58,283 nucleotides of DNA from Verrucomicrobiia bacterium (GCA_020439995.1 JAGROY010000139.1:1-58283); one strand, 5' to 3'; shown: positions 9,321 to 18,040, counted from the first letter of the stretch. Notes: generated by a model not told the origin, from the sequence alone. Numbers and translations: made by a program.

Positions 9321-9768
9321 CAACGGCAACAGGGGCATGCGCGGCTACTGGTAGATCCAGACTACTCGGAAAATTGGACCGCCAGCCATCTGGCGCGGCC
9401 AATTGCAAAGAGTCGTCACCCGTGGCACGGCAGACCGGAATCTGGACGGTAGGATCACCCTTCCCATTCAGAAGGCGGAATTCAGCCCAGTCACAGCGAA
9501 TTGCAAACCCGCGCTGCTCGGTCGCCACGATCAAATCTTCAGCTCTGCGAGTCATCGCATTGTAAGGGCTGAGCCCGCGATCGGCGACATAGCATACGAA
9601 TTCCATCGCAGCATGTAGCGACGAGAATCCCACGCGGGTTAACTTCCCGTCCTCGCAGTAATGAGAGTGGTCGCAGGCAGACACAAAGGCGGCTGTCCCA
9701 CCTCGAAACTTCTGGGCAATCGAGGTGCTCTTCAGGATCACGGAAATGTCTTTCGCTAGAACGGCCAT
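9307..9768 (-). CDS. hypothetical protein, 153 residues
   Basis: I do not recognise this protein. From the ATG at 9766-9768 it reads as a soluble protein of 153 residues with no signal peptide or membrane segment. A mixed alpha/beta-looking body carries the sequences FVSACDHSHYCEDGK and MEFVCYVADRGLSPYNAM. The Cys/His cluster CDHSHYC could bind a metal, but that is only an impression. The open frame extends 17 codons upstream through a TTG-rich stretch, which I left out. It lies downstream of recF on the same strand across a 150 bp AT-rich gap with a possible promoter, and overlaps the queG end by 14 bp. Confidence 0.6.
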   Translation of the reverse strand: MAVLAKDISVILKSTSIAQKFRGGTAAFVSACDHSHYCEDGKLTRVGFSSLHAAMEFVCYVADRGLSPYNAMTRRAEDLIVATEQRGFAIRCDWAEFRLLNGKGDPTVQIPVCRATGDDSLQLAAPDGWRSNFPSSLDLPVAAHAPVAVAIAV

Positions 9769-9810
9769 AGTCAACGATGGATGAAGTGTTAAAATTAGCT
9801 TGAATGCTGT

Positions 9811-9838
9811 ATGATACAATTAATTATGATAATTACAA
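9811..9838 (-). promoter_or_regulatory. possible sigma-70-type promoter for the gene ending at 9307
   Basis: On the minus strand a TTGTAA hexamer (9838-9833) and a TATCAT hexamer (9816-9811) are separated by 16 bp, in the most AT-rich stretch of this neighbourhood and 43 bp before the ATG at 9768. The -10 hexamer lies inside an 11 bp palindrome, TGTATGATACA (9808-9818), which could be an operator. This is pattern-based only. Confidence 0.3.
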
Positions 9839-9918
9839 ATAAAATATGTGAATTTCACACGCCTCTTGGATTCACCTTTGCGAAAAACAAGCCTTGCCAA
9901 GAGACAGCAGGAGTTCAG

Positions 9919-10995
9919 TCACGAAATCCGCACAACCTCGCCAGCATGCACATGGAAGCGGGCTGCCGACGACAGCGCGCCGCCGTTGGAATCGAGCCAA
10001 TTCAAATGCGTCGTAGTGATCATTTTCTGGGCCGCAGCTGGCAGGTAAGAGAGCAGTGCGTTGCGACGTCCCGGATCGAGTTCGCCGAAAATGTCATCGA
10101 CAAGAATGATCGGCATAGTCTGCCTCCGTTCCTGAAGCAAGCGGGCCTGGGCTAACTTGAGCGACAGGGCGACAGTCCTTTGCTGCCCCTCTGACGCGTA
10201 CTGTCCGGCTGAGCGGCCATCGATCAGCAACTGCAAATCATCGCGATGCGGCCCCACCACAGTTACGCGGCGACGCAATTCTTCAGGCTGAGATTCTGCG
10301 AGCGACTGGGTAAAGCTGGAGCCCGATCCTGAAACGTAAGAAATCGCCAGCGTTTCACGACTTCCACCCACATGCGTATGCGCCTCTGCGGCCCAAGGTT
10401 GCAACTGCGAGACCAGCTCACTGCGGCGCCGGATAACGATTTCCCCATGACGAATGAGGACTCCGGAATAGGCATCGATTTGCCGCCAGTTCGGTGAAGC
10501 ATCGCGCTTCAGTAAAAAATTGCGGGATCGCAGGGCTTTTTCGTACGCCAGCAAGGCAGGTCGGTAGTCCGGGTAGAGTTGCGATGCTGCGAAATCCAAG
10601 TAGCGCCTACGCGAGTCGCCCGCCCCACGCACCAGCTGGATGTCTTCATTGCCCATCCAGACGACCAGCCCACTTGCCTCCAGGTAGTCGCCACTCTTCC
10701 GGCACGGCGAGCCATCCAGGGCGAGCCGCCGTTTCCCCGCCTGCCAGGAGTGGCTCAACTCACGCTCACCATCCAATATGGCCCGAATTCCGAAAGCATC
10801 CGCACCGAATTGGGCCAGATCGCTGGACGAAGATGTTCGCGGCGACTGCAGCCGGAGAAGAACGCAGATCGATTCGACGAGAGAAGTCTTGCCCTGCGCA
10901 TTGTCGCCGGTGAACAGATTCACGCCTTCACCCAACTCGCAGGACAGCGAGCCGAAGCAGCGAAACTGGTGAAGTCGGAGCGCGGAAACTCTCAT
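9919..10995 (-). CDS. recF: DNA replication and repair protein RecF
   Basis: RecF is an SMC-like ATPase that helps load RecA at gapped DNA through RecO and RecR. The 358-residue protein has the Walker A motif GDNAQGKTS (30-38), the ABC signature region SEGQQRTVALSLKLAQ and Walker B PIILVDDIFGELD, plus the typical start MRVSALRLHQFRCF. Length and motifs are normal. dnaA, dnaN and gyrB are not beside it; the neighbours are a class V aminotransferase upstream and a hypothetical gene downstream, so recF is not in the classical origin cluster here. Confidence 0.95.
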   Translation of the reverse strand: MRVSALRLHQFRCFGSLSCELGEGVNLFTGDNAQGKTSLVESICVLLRLQSPRTSSSSDLAQFGADAFGIRAILDGERELSHSWQAGKRRLALDGSPCRKSGDYLEASGLVVWMGNEDIQLVRGAGDSRRRYLDFAASQLYPDYRPALLAYEKALRSRNFLLKRDASPNWRQIDAYSGVLIRHGEIVIRRRSELVSQLQPWAAEAHTHVGGSRETLAISYVSGSGSSFTQSLAESQPEELRRRVTVVGPHRDDLQLLIDGRSAGQYASEGQQRTVALSLKLAQARLLQERRQTMPIILVDDIFGELDPGRRNALLSYLPAAAQKMITTTHLNWLDSNGGALSSAARFHVHAGEVVRIS

Positions 10996-11087
10996 CGACA
11001 GTCACCGTTCCGGGCGAATCCCGGGAGCGCAAAGCAATTCGTCACAGCTCCATCCGGCCGTTGGCCAAACTCTCCGGCGAATACGCC

Positions 11088-12176
11088 CTACAGCTTCGCC
11101 AGAGAATCGTCGAGCGCTGCGATCACGCCACCGATTGATTCCTCGGTCTCGTCTCCCATGTTCGAGATCCGGAACGTCTTGCCTTTGATCTTGCCGTATC
11201 CGCCATCGATGGCGATGCGGTGGTTCGTTTTCAAAAGGCCGAGAAATGCAGCGGTATCGATACCTCGGTTGTTGCTGACACAGGTGAGCGCTTTGGAGCG
11301 GAACCCTTCAGGGGCAAAAAACTCGAATCCGTTCGCTGAAACCCAATCGTGCACCATGGCATTGAGCTTCGCATGGCGTGCATAGCGGTTCTCCAAGCCT
11401 TCGGCAAAGATATCATCCAACTTCGAACGCAGTGCATAAATGTGAGGAATGACGGGCGTGCTCGGCGTCATATCGTTCTTCTGATTGGCTCGGAATTCGA
11501 TAAAATCGAAATAGTATCCGCGGTCGTTGACCGTCTCGGCGCGGGCAAATGCGGCATCCGACACTGTGAACAGTCCAAGTCCGGGCGGAAGCGCCAGTGC
11601 CTTCTGGCTACCGGTAAGAAGCACATCAATGCCAAGCGCATCGAAGGGCGTGGGCACTACACTGAATCCGGACACAGAATCGGCGATGAACATCACATCG
11701 GGATAGCGCCGGGAAAGTTCCCCAATCTCATCCAGCGGGCTCATCACTCCTGTTGAGGTCTCGTTGTGCACGAGCGTCACCGTGTCGAATTCGCCAGTCT
11801 TGATTTTCTCTTCGATCTGGGCGGCACGGATCGGCTGTCCCCACTCGACCTGCAGCGCCTCAGCCTCTTTGCCACAGCGGCGGGAAACATCGAGCCACTT
11901 GTCCGAAAATGCACCATTGCAGCAGTTCAGCACCTTCGTCTTCACCAGGTTGCGAATCGCTCCTTCCATTACTCCCCACGCAGAAGAAGTACTCAGGAAG
12001 ACTGGCTGCCTGGTGCCAAATGCCTCCTGTAGCATTGGCTGGATTCCCGCATACAAGGATTGAAAATCCTTGCTGCGATGGCCAATCATCGGCGTGGCGA
12101 GCGCTTCAAATGTCTTGTCCGACACTTCGATCGGGCCAGGAATGTAGAGTCTGATGTGGTCGGTCTTTGCTCCCAT
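11088..12176 (-). CDS. class V PLP-dependent aminotransferase (serine/alanine-glyoxylate or phosphoserine type)
   Basis: The 362-residue protein is a fold-type I aminotransferase. The start region reads LYIPGPIEVSDKTFEALATPMIGHR, as in alanine/serine-glyoxylate aminotransferases. The PLP-binding lysine lies in TGSQKALALPPGL, preceded by the aspartate of FIADSVSGFS, which contacts the cofactor nitrogen. The substrate cannot be decided from the sequence; serine-glyoxylate, alanine-glyoxylate and a SerC-like phosphoserine role are all possible. I start at the ATG 12174-12176; the open frame is 13 codons longer but without family character. It is 92 bp upstream of recF on the same strand and divergent from the TPM gene. 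Confidence 0.88.
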   Translation of the reverse strand: MGAKTDHIRLYIPGPIEVSDKTFEALATPMIGHRSKDFQSLYAGIQPMLQEAFGTRQPVFLSTSSAWGVMEGAIRNLVKTKVLNCCNGAFSDKWLDVSRRCGKEAEALQVEWGQPIRAAQIEEKIKTGEFDTVTLVHNETSTGVMSPLDEIGELSRRYPDVMFIADSVSGFSVVPTPFDALGIDVLLTGSQKALALPPGLGLFTVSDAAFARAETVNDRGYYFDFIEFRANQKNDMTPSTPVIPHIYALRSKLDDIFAEGLENRYARHAKLNAMVHDWVSANGFEFFAPEGFRSKALTCVSNNRGIDTAAFLGLLKTNHRIAIDGGYGKIKGKTFRISNMGDETEESIGGVIAALDDSLAKL

Positions 12177-12461
12177 AATTGCCCGTAAAGGACACAGAGA
12201 AGTGAGCGCGCGCAAGCGAATTCGCGAGGATTTCCAGCTGCCAGATTCTCATTCGCAAATGTGACTTTCGCGCCCCGAAAACATTCCAACTCTATGAAAA
12301 TTGAACACTTCCGTGCCCCAGAGACTCCAACCCTGTCGAATGGGCAGACACCTCGTTCTCAACAAGATCGAGAACGTTTCAATTCTGACTGTTCAAAAGC
12401 CGGAAGTTCGGTATTATGTCAATCGTTACGCCCTGATAGTTAACCTCTCTTAACATTTTCC

Positions 12462-13118
12462 ATGAAGTGTCCGCGATGCGTGCAAGAACTCCACAATGGT
12501 ATTGGCCAGTGTCCTCACTGCGGCTTCTCGCTAGCGTATCTGGACGCACAATTCGGGGAGGACGCGGTCGTTCTTGAGCGCCTTACAGACGCCGCTGACT
12601 GCATAGAGCCGGAAATGCAGCAACGGATCGAGGATGCTCTGGATCAATTTGAGAAGCAATTCCCCCAGCTATTCATCGCTATTTACGCTGGAGCACTTCC
12701 TGAAATGACGGATATCCGGCAATTTGCGTTCTGGCTGTTGAACAGGGCCACCGTCCCTTCTCTAGACAACTCACGACCGAACGAAAACGGTGCACTTCTC
12801 GTCCTGGATCTTAATTCGATGTCTGTCAGCATGACTTTGGGGTATTTCATCGAGCCCTATTTCAGCGACCACGAACTCCTGACGTTACTGCGGCAGGGGC
12901 ACCCACACCTTCAAGACGGCGATTATGGCTCCGCTCTGCTGCGGATTTTGGGAGACTTTTCCAAGCTGCTGATGGGCAAGGCCAAAACTGCCCGGAAAGG
13001 CAACCGCCGTAGCGGCCCCGCGAGCGCCAGTGCCGGATCACTCCACCGAACAAGCCCCGATCGCGCTCCGTTCAGCGAGAAAGCTTTAAACGAGGAGGCA
13101 GCATCACACTCACTATGA
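12462..13118 (+). CDS. zinc-ribbon plus TPM-domain protein
   Basis: The N terminus is a zinc ribbon with C3/C6 and C17/C20 (CPRC...CPHC). The body (about 30-165) resembles the TPM (TLP18.3/Psb32/MOLO) domain, with IAIYAGALPE, a GALLVLDLNSMSVSMTLGYF strand pair and the final FSDHELLTLL section. The tail is basic and Ser/Ala-rich. It has no signal peptide or membrane helix, so it should be cytoplasmic or a partner of the next gene, whose ATG overlaps its stop codon (ATGA). TPM-domain proteins are often found with membrane proteins of unclear function. Fusion of a cytoplasmic-type zinc ribbon to TPM is less common. Confidence 0.72.
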   Translation: MKCPRCVQELHNGIGQCPHCGFSLAYLDAQFGEDAVVLERLTDAADCIEPEMQQRIEDALDQFEKQFPQLFIAIYAGALPEMTDIRQFAFWLLNRATVPSLDNSRPNENGALLVLDLNSMSVSMTLGYFIEPYFSDHELLTLLRQGHPHLQDGDYGSALLRILGDFSKLLMGKAKTARKGNRRSGPASASAGSLHRTSPDRAPFSEKALNEEAASHSL

Positions 13119-14275
13119 CTTGGCCTAGTCACTTAGCTCGAAATCATTGGCGAAATACCTTCCTCGCGATTGCAGCTGCGTCGGGGTTCACGGTCGCCGC
13201 GCATCAAAGTTCCGCCCAGGAATCGTCAGAGATGCCACTTCCAGAGCTGACCTTCCACAATGAAGAGGAAGAACCGGCTATTGAATATCTGGTCACCAAA
13301 CCGCAAGGTTACCTCAAGCTCCCTAAATGGCAGGATTCCGACCGGACCGCCATTGATCTGGGGCAGCCAATCCATCTCGGAGGGGGGTTGTGGCCGGGAC
13401 AGGAATCCTTGATTCCAAAAATTCGGGCCAGCTTCCGCCCGGTTACTCACGAAACCAGTGGCTTCCGTCGTTCGGAAGATCCACGCATGGTGCTCCCGGA
13501 TGTAGAGCGTCTCTCCGCAGATGCAATTCCGGAAGCCTATCTTCCCTACTATTTCGATGCGCCACCAAAACGCTTTTTGACCGACGTCCAGCGGCTCCTT
13601 TCCGACTCGGAGTGGCAGGACACCGACTGGTTTCTGACCTATCACTCAAACGAATGCCGCTACCACGCCAATGTCCTCCTGTTCTCGCCAGACGAACAGA
13701 TCCCCGATCCTGTATCAGGGGAAGAATTGCTCAATCGCTGGTTCCCAGACGGCAATCATGTCCTCGTATTCTACTTCCACGGTCGCCCCGAGCGAACCGA
13801 GGTGTTTTTCCCAGCTGCATTGGCCAAGAGTTTCCCTGAATCCGAATTCCAACAGAATCTGATCGAAGCGATCGACAGTGCGTCAAAGGCAAGAACTCCT
13901 GGAATGCAGCTCGACGAGTTCTGTCAAAAACTAGGCACTTGGCTGCTCTGGTGGGAAAAGCGGATGAACACCCTCAATCCTGATGATGCGTTGAACGGGG
14001 AAAGCAACGTCGCCCCCCTCGTAGGAGTTGTTCCCGCTGGAGATACAACGCCTTCCGCTGGAGAAGCTGAACCATCGACGGGATTTGGTTCCGTCTTTTG
14101 GGGAGTGGTCGGTCTCATAGGTCTGCTCCTTGCCGGCCTAATCATCTGGGCCGTTTCGGCTGCGTTCAAAAGCAAGCGTCCCGTCACCTTTCCAGTCCAC
14201 CCGCCGACGTCACGCCTCGGTGCTCCCCACTCCGGCGGAGGAAGCGTGGTGCTGACCTTTGGCTCGAGACCGTAG
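13115..14275 (+). CDS. secreted, C-terminally membrane-anchored partner of the TPM protein
   Basis: No function is recognised. The 386-residue product has an N-terminal signal-like segment ending near AHQSSAQ, an extracytoplasmic body of about 290 residues, one transmembrane helix (about 326-352, VFWGVVGLIGLLLAGLIIWA) and a short basic tail ending SGGGSVVLTFGSRP. The middle contains TPM-like phrases (WFPDGNHVLVFYFHGRPERTEV, AALAKSFPESEF) and may be a diverged TPM domain, so the two coupled genes may encode related domains on either side of the membrane. It overlaps the upstream gene by four bases. A GAGGAGG lies about 20 bases before the ATG, too far for a normal ribosome binding site. Confidence 0.7.
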   Translation: MTWPSHLARNHWRNTFLAIAAASGFTVAAHQSSAQESSEMPLPELTFHNEEEEPAIEYLVTKPQGYLKLPKWQDSDRTAIDLGQPIHLGGGLWPGQESLIPKIRASFRPVTHETSGFRRSEDPRMVLPDVERLSADAIPEAYLPYYFDAPPKRFLTDVQRLLSDSEWQDTDWFLTYHSNECRYHANVLLFSPDEQIPDPVSGEELLNRWFPDGNHVLVFYFHGRPERTEVFFPAALAKSFPESEFQQNLIEAIDSASKARTPGMQLDEFCQKLGTWLLWWEKRMNTLNPDDALNGESNVAPLVGVVPAGDTTPSAGEAEPSTGFGSVFWGVVGLIGLLLAGLIIWAVSAAFKSKRPVTFPVHPPTSRLGAPHSGGGSVVLTFGSRP

Positions 14276-14414
14276 GTTCTAGCCTGGAAAGAGCAGTTGG
14301 CGACTAGCTTTTAGCAGTTAGCAAACTGGGGCAGTTCTTCAGATTTTCTGGCGGAGAATTGACGCCGAAGCTAACCGCGAATCTTTTGAGGCTTAGCCCC
14401 CGCCACGAAAGGAT

Positions 14415-15362
14415 TTACTTGATCGGCGGTGGAAGGCGATCTCCCTGGCTCGTGTCCCCTTCGCCTTCCGCAGCGATGAGCTGTGCCATCAAGTTGTCGG
14501 CACCGCCGTAGGCATTAGGGATCAGCGTCAACTGGCCGTTACTTTCGACAATTCTATCGACCTCAAGGACGTTGAGCAGGGCCTCCAGCGCTACCTTGTC
14601 ACGGGCAATTTCAGCAAGCGCCCGACCGACCACTTGTGGGCGCTTCGCTGAAGCTTTCGCAAACTCCACCGCAGCCTCGTTGTCGGCCTTGCTGGTGATC
14701 ACGTCCACCTGGTTCTTGCCCGCCTGACTGATCGCACTCGTCACCTGCCTGAGACGGTTGACTACTTTCTGCTCAATCTGATCGATCATGTGAGCATCAC
14801 GGAAATGCACTTTCCGAATGTACACGGAGCCCAGTTTGTATCCCCAGCTTTCCGATTTCGGTGATACCTCCGATCGCACCATGCGGCTCATGCTGTGCCG
14901 ATCCGTAAGCATTTCATCAAGGGGCTTGTTGTTGAGACACCGAACCGTCGAGTTTGACACATTGGCCCGTAGCGAACCCCGGGGGTCATTGTTTTTGAAC
15001 AAATAGTCGGCAGGATCAGAGACGTTCATTTCATACCAGACACCAATCCCCATCGGCGTCCCTTCTTCCGAGTTCACCTGCTGGCTACGCAAGTAGACCT
15101 GATCAAGGGCCAAATCAACATCGTATATCTTGCCAAAGAAACGGATAAGCAGCGCCTTCGGTCCAAATTTTGTCACCAACAGGTGCAAACCAGGCTGATC
15201 GATGACACCGATGACCTTTCCAAACAGCACAAAGACACGGGCCTCGCACTCATTCACGATAGCAAATAGCCCGAAAAACTGAGCCAGCGCCAAGACAAGT
15301 GGCACAATGATGATCAGCGCAACGAACGTGACGACAGCAGCGACTAAAAATTCGAGAATCAT
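14415..15362 (-). CDS. SPFH/Band 7 domain membrane protein (second of a pair)
   Basis: SPFH proteins (prohibitin/stomatin/flotillin/HflK-C superfamily) form membrane-bound oligomers and often regulate proteases or microdomains. The 315-residue protein has an N-terminal hydrophobic segment (about 4-36). The SPFH domain follows (CEARVFVLFGKVIGVIDQPGLHLL, then SNSTVRCLN and SKSESWGYKLGSVYIRKVHF), and then a charged helical region rich in Ala, Lys and Glu. The C terminus is Gly/Pro-rich. It begins 9 bp after the stop codon of the other SPFH gene, so the two are very likely co-translated and may form a hetero-oligomer as HflK and HflC do. No protease or NfeD gene is adjacent. Confidence 0.85.
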   Translation of the reverse strand: MILEFLVAAVVTFVALIIIVPLVLALAQFFGLFAIVNECEARVFVLFGKVIGVIDQPGLHLLVTKFGPKALLIRFFGKIYDVDLALDQVYLRSQQVNSEEGTPMGIGVWYEMNVSDPADYLFKNNDPRGSLRANVSNSTVRCLNNKPLDEMLTDRHSMSRMVRSEVSPKSESWGYKLGSVYIRKVHFRDAHMIDQIEQKVVNRLRQVTSAISQAGKNQVDVITSKADNEAAVEFAKASAKRPQVVGRALAEIARDKVALEALLNVLEVDRIVESNGQLTLIPNAYGGADNLMAQLIAAEGEGDTSQGDRLPPPIK

Positions 15363-15371
15363 AATAGTTCG

Positions 15372-16373
15372 TTAGTCTTCGGTTTTGATGATGCGCGCGG
15401 CCTTCTTAAAAAGCCCCAGTCTAACATTGCGCACATAGGCATCGAGCGCGTCTGGCCCAGATTCCTTGAGTTCCGCAATCTGCTCTGCCATCCGCATGAG
15501 CGGCTGGACTTCTGCTTCTGCCCGCATAGTTTCAATTTCCACAGCACGTTTGGATTGCTCGATCTTTTGGTCTGCCATCGCCTGGGCTATACTGATGTCA
15601 GCACCAACCTCATTGTGCGCCGTATTGATCGCCGCAAGAGCGCTCTCGATTTCCTGCGGCGGATCGAGTCCGGTGATCAGCGACGCATCAAGAACGATGC
15701 CATACCGCGCAGCCGATGACAGACATTCATCGTCCATTTGAGTGTTGAGATCATTGAGGTTCTTTCGGAGATCGTTGATGGAAACCCCTTCGATCTTGCC
15801 CATTGCCTCTGGAACGACGTCTGGAATCCCATCAGGGTTCTCGATCTCAAGAGTCGAGGCTTCAAAATTCGCAATCCGCTCACGGAGGATTGCAACGAAA
15901 TATCCCATCACGTGGGCAATCGGATTCTTCACGCCAAAAAGGAAAGCGTACAGGTTTTCCTCCGCCACTTTATAACGAATCTGGCCAGTGATCCCGATAT
16001 TCAACTGATCCTTCGTTACCGCATCCAGAATTGTTCCCATGCTGTTGGCCGAAAGATCCTCAGGATCCCAGGCCAGGCTTACAGTTCGAATCGCGACATC
16101 CACTTTGTGCACCTTTTGCCAGGGCCACTTGAAGTAAGGTCCGCCTGGTCCGATCACGCGCAGCTGTGGATAGTTGTAGCGCTGGCGGTGTTCTTCACTG
16201 AGGTGCTCCGCTATGGGACTGTTCAATGTAGACACACCAGGTAGCCGCTGAGCTTTGCCGAATGTCGTGATGACAGCTCTCTGGTTCTGCTCAACGGTGA
16301 AAAACCCCCGAATGATTACTGCTACTACAGTAAAAAAACAGAAGCCTAGAAAGGATCCAATTGCAATGGCCAT
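15372..16373 (-). CDS. SPFH/Band 7 domain membrane protein (first of a pair)
   Basis: The 333-residue protein has an N-terminal membrane helix (about 4-22, IGSFLGFCFFTVVAVIIRGFF) directly followed by the SPFH domain (TVEQNQRAVITTFGKAQRLPG, then GPGGPYFKWPW and KVDVAIRTVSL) and a helical C terminus with ERIANFEASTLE and ADISIAQAMADQKIEQSKRA. This is an HflK/HflC or stomatin-like layout. I start at the ATG 16371-16373 because the helix begins there; the longer open frame adds 28 residues without support. The second SPFH gene follows after 9 bp. Confidence 0.86.
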   Translation of the reverse strand: MAIAIGSFLGFCFFTVVAVIIRGFFTVEQNQRAVITTFGKAQRLPGVSTLNSPIAEHLSEEHRQRYNYPQLRVIGPGGPYFKWPWQKVHKVDVAIRTVSLAWDPEDLSANSMGTILDAVTKDQLNIGITGQIRYKVAEENLYAFLFGVKNPIAHVMGYFVAILRERIANFEASTLEIENPDGIPDVVPEAMGKIEGVSINDLRKNLNDLNTQMDDECLSSAARYGIVLDASLITGLDPPQEIESALAAINTAHNEVGADISIAQAMADQKIEQSKRAVEIETMRAEAEVQPLMRMAEQIAELKESGPDALDAYVRNVRLGLFKKAARIIKTED

Positions 16374-16556
16374 GCGTGCATCGTAGCAATTTCGTGGCTT
16401 GTGGCGACTACAAATCACTCCAGAATTTGGAATCAGGAGAACGATTGTACCGAACACTGAACATCGCCCGGAGGGAAAAACGCCCGGTATGCGTTCCCGG
16501 CCTAGCTGGCAACCGATTCGTCGTGAGCCCGGTTCTACCTGGAATCCTGTAACATT

Positions 16557-16994
16557 TCAGAGTAGCGCATAGGCCAGCCAAGCTAGCGCCCCGACAACCA
16601 CCAAGGTCATCAGAACAACGGTGAGCTTCTTTCCCAATGAAGCAGGCCTTTGCGACCTTGGCACCTGCGGCACCGCCCCGAGGGCCATTTCAGTTTCCCT
16701 TTGCCGCTGTAGATGGCTTTTAATCTTCTGATGATGCGCAGAAGACTGCCGCCAGAGTTGACGATAACGCAGCACCACGTAAGCGTGCTCGATTTGCTCA
16801 TCACTCTGACTGCGTTTTTTTGCCTCCTCCAGAACTTTCGGTGAGACCATGTTAGTCTCAAACTCGTTCTCAGCCTGTAAATAAAGCTTCCGCTCTGCCC
16901 TCGACATATCATCCCAAGTGGCTGGAATCTTCAATTCTCTGCCTGGAGTTGCTCCCTCAATTTTCGAAATATTCTGCCCTTCCATCTTATTCAT
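16557..16994 (-). CDS. small tail-anchored hypothetical protein
   Basis: No family is recognised. The 145-residue product is strongly charged and helical in its first 115 residues (AERKLYLQAENEFETN, KKRSQSDEQIEHAYVVLRYR) and ends with one hydrophobic helix (about 124-145, LTVVLMTLVVVGALAWLAYALL) at the very C terminus, the layout of a tail-anchored protein facing the cytoplasm. The start is taken as the ATG at 16992-16994; another ATG lies three codons later. It is divergent from the CnrY-like gene, with about 315 bp between the two starts, and upstream of the SPFH pair. A role with the SPFH proteins would be guesswork. Confidence 0.6.
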   Translation of the reverse strand: MNKMEGQNISKIEGATPGRELKIPATWDDMSRAERKLYLQAENEFETNMVSPKVLEEAKKRSQSDEQIEHAYVVLRYRQLWRQSSAHHQKIKSHLQRQRETEMALGAVPQVPRSQRPASLGKKLTVVLMTLVVVGALAWLAYALL

Positions 16995-17309
16995 TTTTCG
17001 CTCACTGCGATTAGGCGATGCTGGCCCAAAGACAAGCTGGTCAGCGAGGAATTTCAAAGCGGAAACAGTTCCGCCACTCTGGGACGGAAACGGTCATAGA
17101 AATGTGCCAGGCCGTAGAAGACATCTCAACCAGCGAGGTTCGGAAGTCTTACGTATCATAGTGCAGTTCCGTGGGGGCTGCATTAGCTCTCCGAGCATCT
17201 TTTTTCGTTGTCAACATTCCTGTCCTCAGCGGTTGTTTTAGTAGGCTTGTCGGGATTTGAGATTGGATGAATGTTTGCGCCTCGACCTGATTTGCCTCAT
17301 GATTGATAC
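16995..17309 (+). other. divergent intergenic region, likely promoters for the metal-sensing operon
   Basis: No gene was found here. The stretch separates a minus-strand gene (start 16994) from the CnrY-like gene (start 17310), so it must hold the promoter of the whole signalling trio. A TCATG-N7-CATGA inverted repeat lies at 17297-17313 and overlaps the proposed start codon. I could not identify a convincing ECF-type -35/-10 pair: GGAAAC occurs at 17051 and 17086 and TGAAAC at 17311, but none has a clear partner. Confidence 0.4.
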
Positions 17310-17603
17310 ATGAAACGTTCGCGCCCCAGCAGACATCTTGAATTGACCATGAAAAAAGCAGGTGTGGAATCTCCTCCTCCACTACCGGGAGATTTCGGAG
17401 ATCAGATTATGCGGCGCATAGGCGACGCTGTTTCTCCGCCAATGGAACCTTCCAGATTTGAGCTCAAGGTCATCGGATTCGCCGCGCTCGTGGCCTTGGT
17501 CAGCTCGACGATACTCTCGCTCACCGGCTCTCACTCGAAACATCTGCCAGAACTCACGCTGTTCCGCGCCGAAGCAGTTTCGTTCACTACCATTTCCCGA
17601 TGA
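17310..17603 (+). CDS. cnrY: CnrY-like membrane anti-sigma factor (small, single transmembrane helix)
   Basis: In Cupriavidus, CnrY is a 95-residue single-pass protein whose cytoplasmic N terminus holds the ECF sigma CnrH and whose periplasmic end meets CnrX. This product has 97 residues (84 if it starts at the ATG 17349). It has a cytoplasmic-type N terminus with a Pro-rich and helical part (LPGDFGDQIMRRIGDAV), one transmembrane helix (about 54-72, VIGFAALVALVSSTILSL) and a short periplasmic tail. Direct sequence similarity to CnrY is weak, as is normal for these anti-sigmas. The call rests on size, topology and position: its stop overlaps the start of the CnrX-like sensor by ATGA, and the sigma gene comes next. 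Confidence 0.72.
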   Translation: MKRSRPSRHLELTMKKAGVESPPPLPGDFGDQIMRRIGDAVSPPMEPSRFELKVIGFAALVALVSSTILSLTGSHSKHLPELTLFRAEAVSFTTISR

Positions 17604-18040
17604 ATCGCACGGCATGGGTACTAAGCGCAGCGGCCATCGCTGCCGTCGTCAGTGTCTCGATCACGCTCCTTCTGGGGCACCGCCATTCAGGGAATTCGGA
17701 GGCCGAACTCCACACGTGGATGCATGAGAATCTCAACCTCTCCGCAGAGCAAGACGGGATACTGCATCCTTTGGAACAAGTCTTCGAAAAACGTCGTTTA
17801 AAGCTTCACGAGGAAATCGAACAAGCAGGGAATCAATTGGGAGCCGCGCTAAGGAAAGGAGATCTCCAATCGCAGGAAGCTCAAGACGCCCTTTCTCATC
17901 TCGATCGCCTGCAGGCGGATCTGCGACGCGCGACTTTGGAGCATTTTTTTGTCATGAAGGATCACCTTGATCCCGCACAATCCGAGAAGCTGCTCGAATG
18001 GGTTGCTGAAAGTATCTCTCCGCATGAACATCGCAATTAA
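17600..18040 (+). CDS. cnrX: CnrX-like periplasmic Ni/Co-type metal sensor
   Basis: CnrX is the membrane-anchored periplasmic sensor that releases CnrH from CnrY when nickel or cobalt binds. The 146-residue product has an N-terminal anchor (about 6-25) and an all-helical domain that lines up with my recollection of CnrX over most of its length, including RATLEHFFVM against RATLVHVFEM. All five known CnrX metal ligands (H42, H46, E63, H119, M123) have counterparts at a constant shift of four: H38, H42, E59, H115 and M119. Length is close to the 148 residues of CnrX. It overlaps the anti-sigma gene by four bases and the sigma gene by 17. This is the best-supported sensor call in the island. Confidence 0.9.
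   Translation: MNRTAWVLSAAAIAAVVSVSITLLLGHRHSGNSEAELHTWMHENLNLSAEQDGILHPLEQVFEKRRLKLHEEIEQAGNQLGAALRKGDLQSQEAQDALSHLDRLQADLRRATLEHFFVMKDHLDPAQSEKLLEWVAESISPHEHRN

Noticed and set aside
10579..11385. 268-residue plus-strand frame
   Set aside because: Antisense to recF and the aminotransferase gene; both of these are clearly real.
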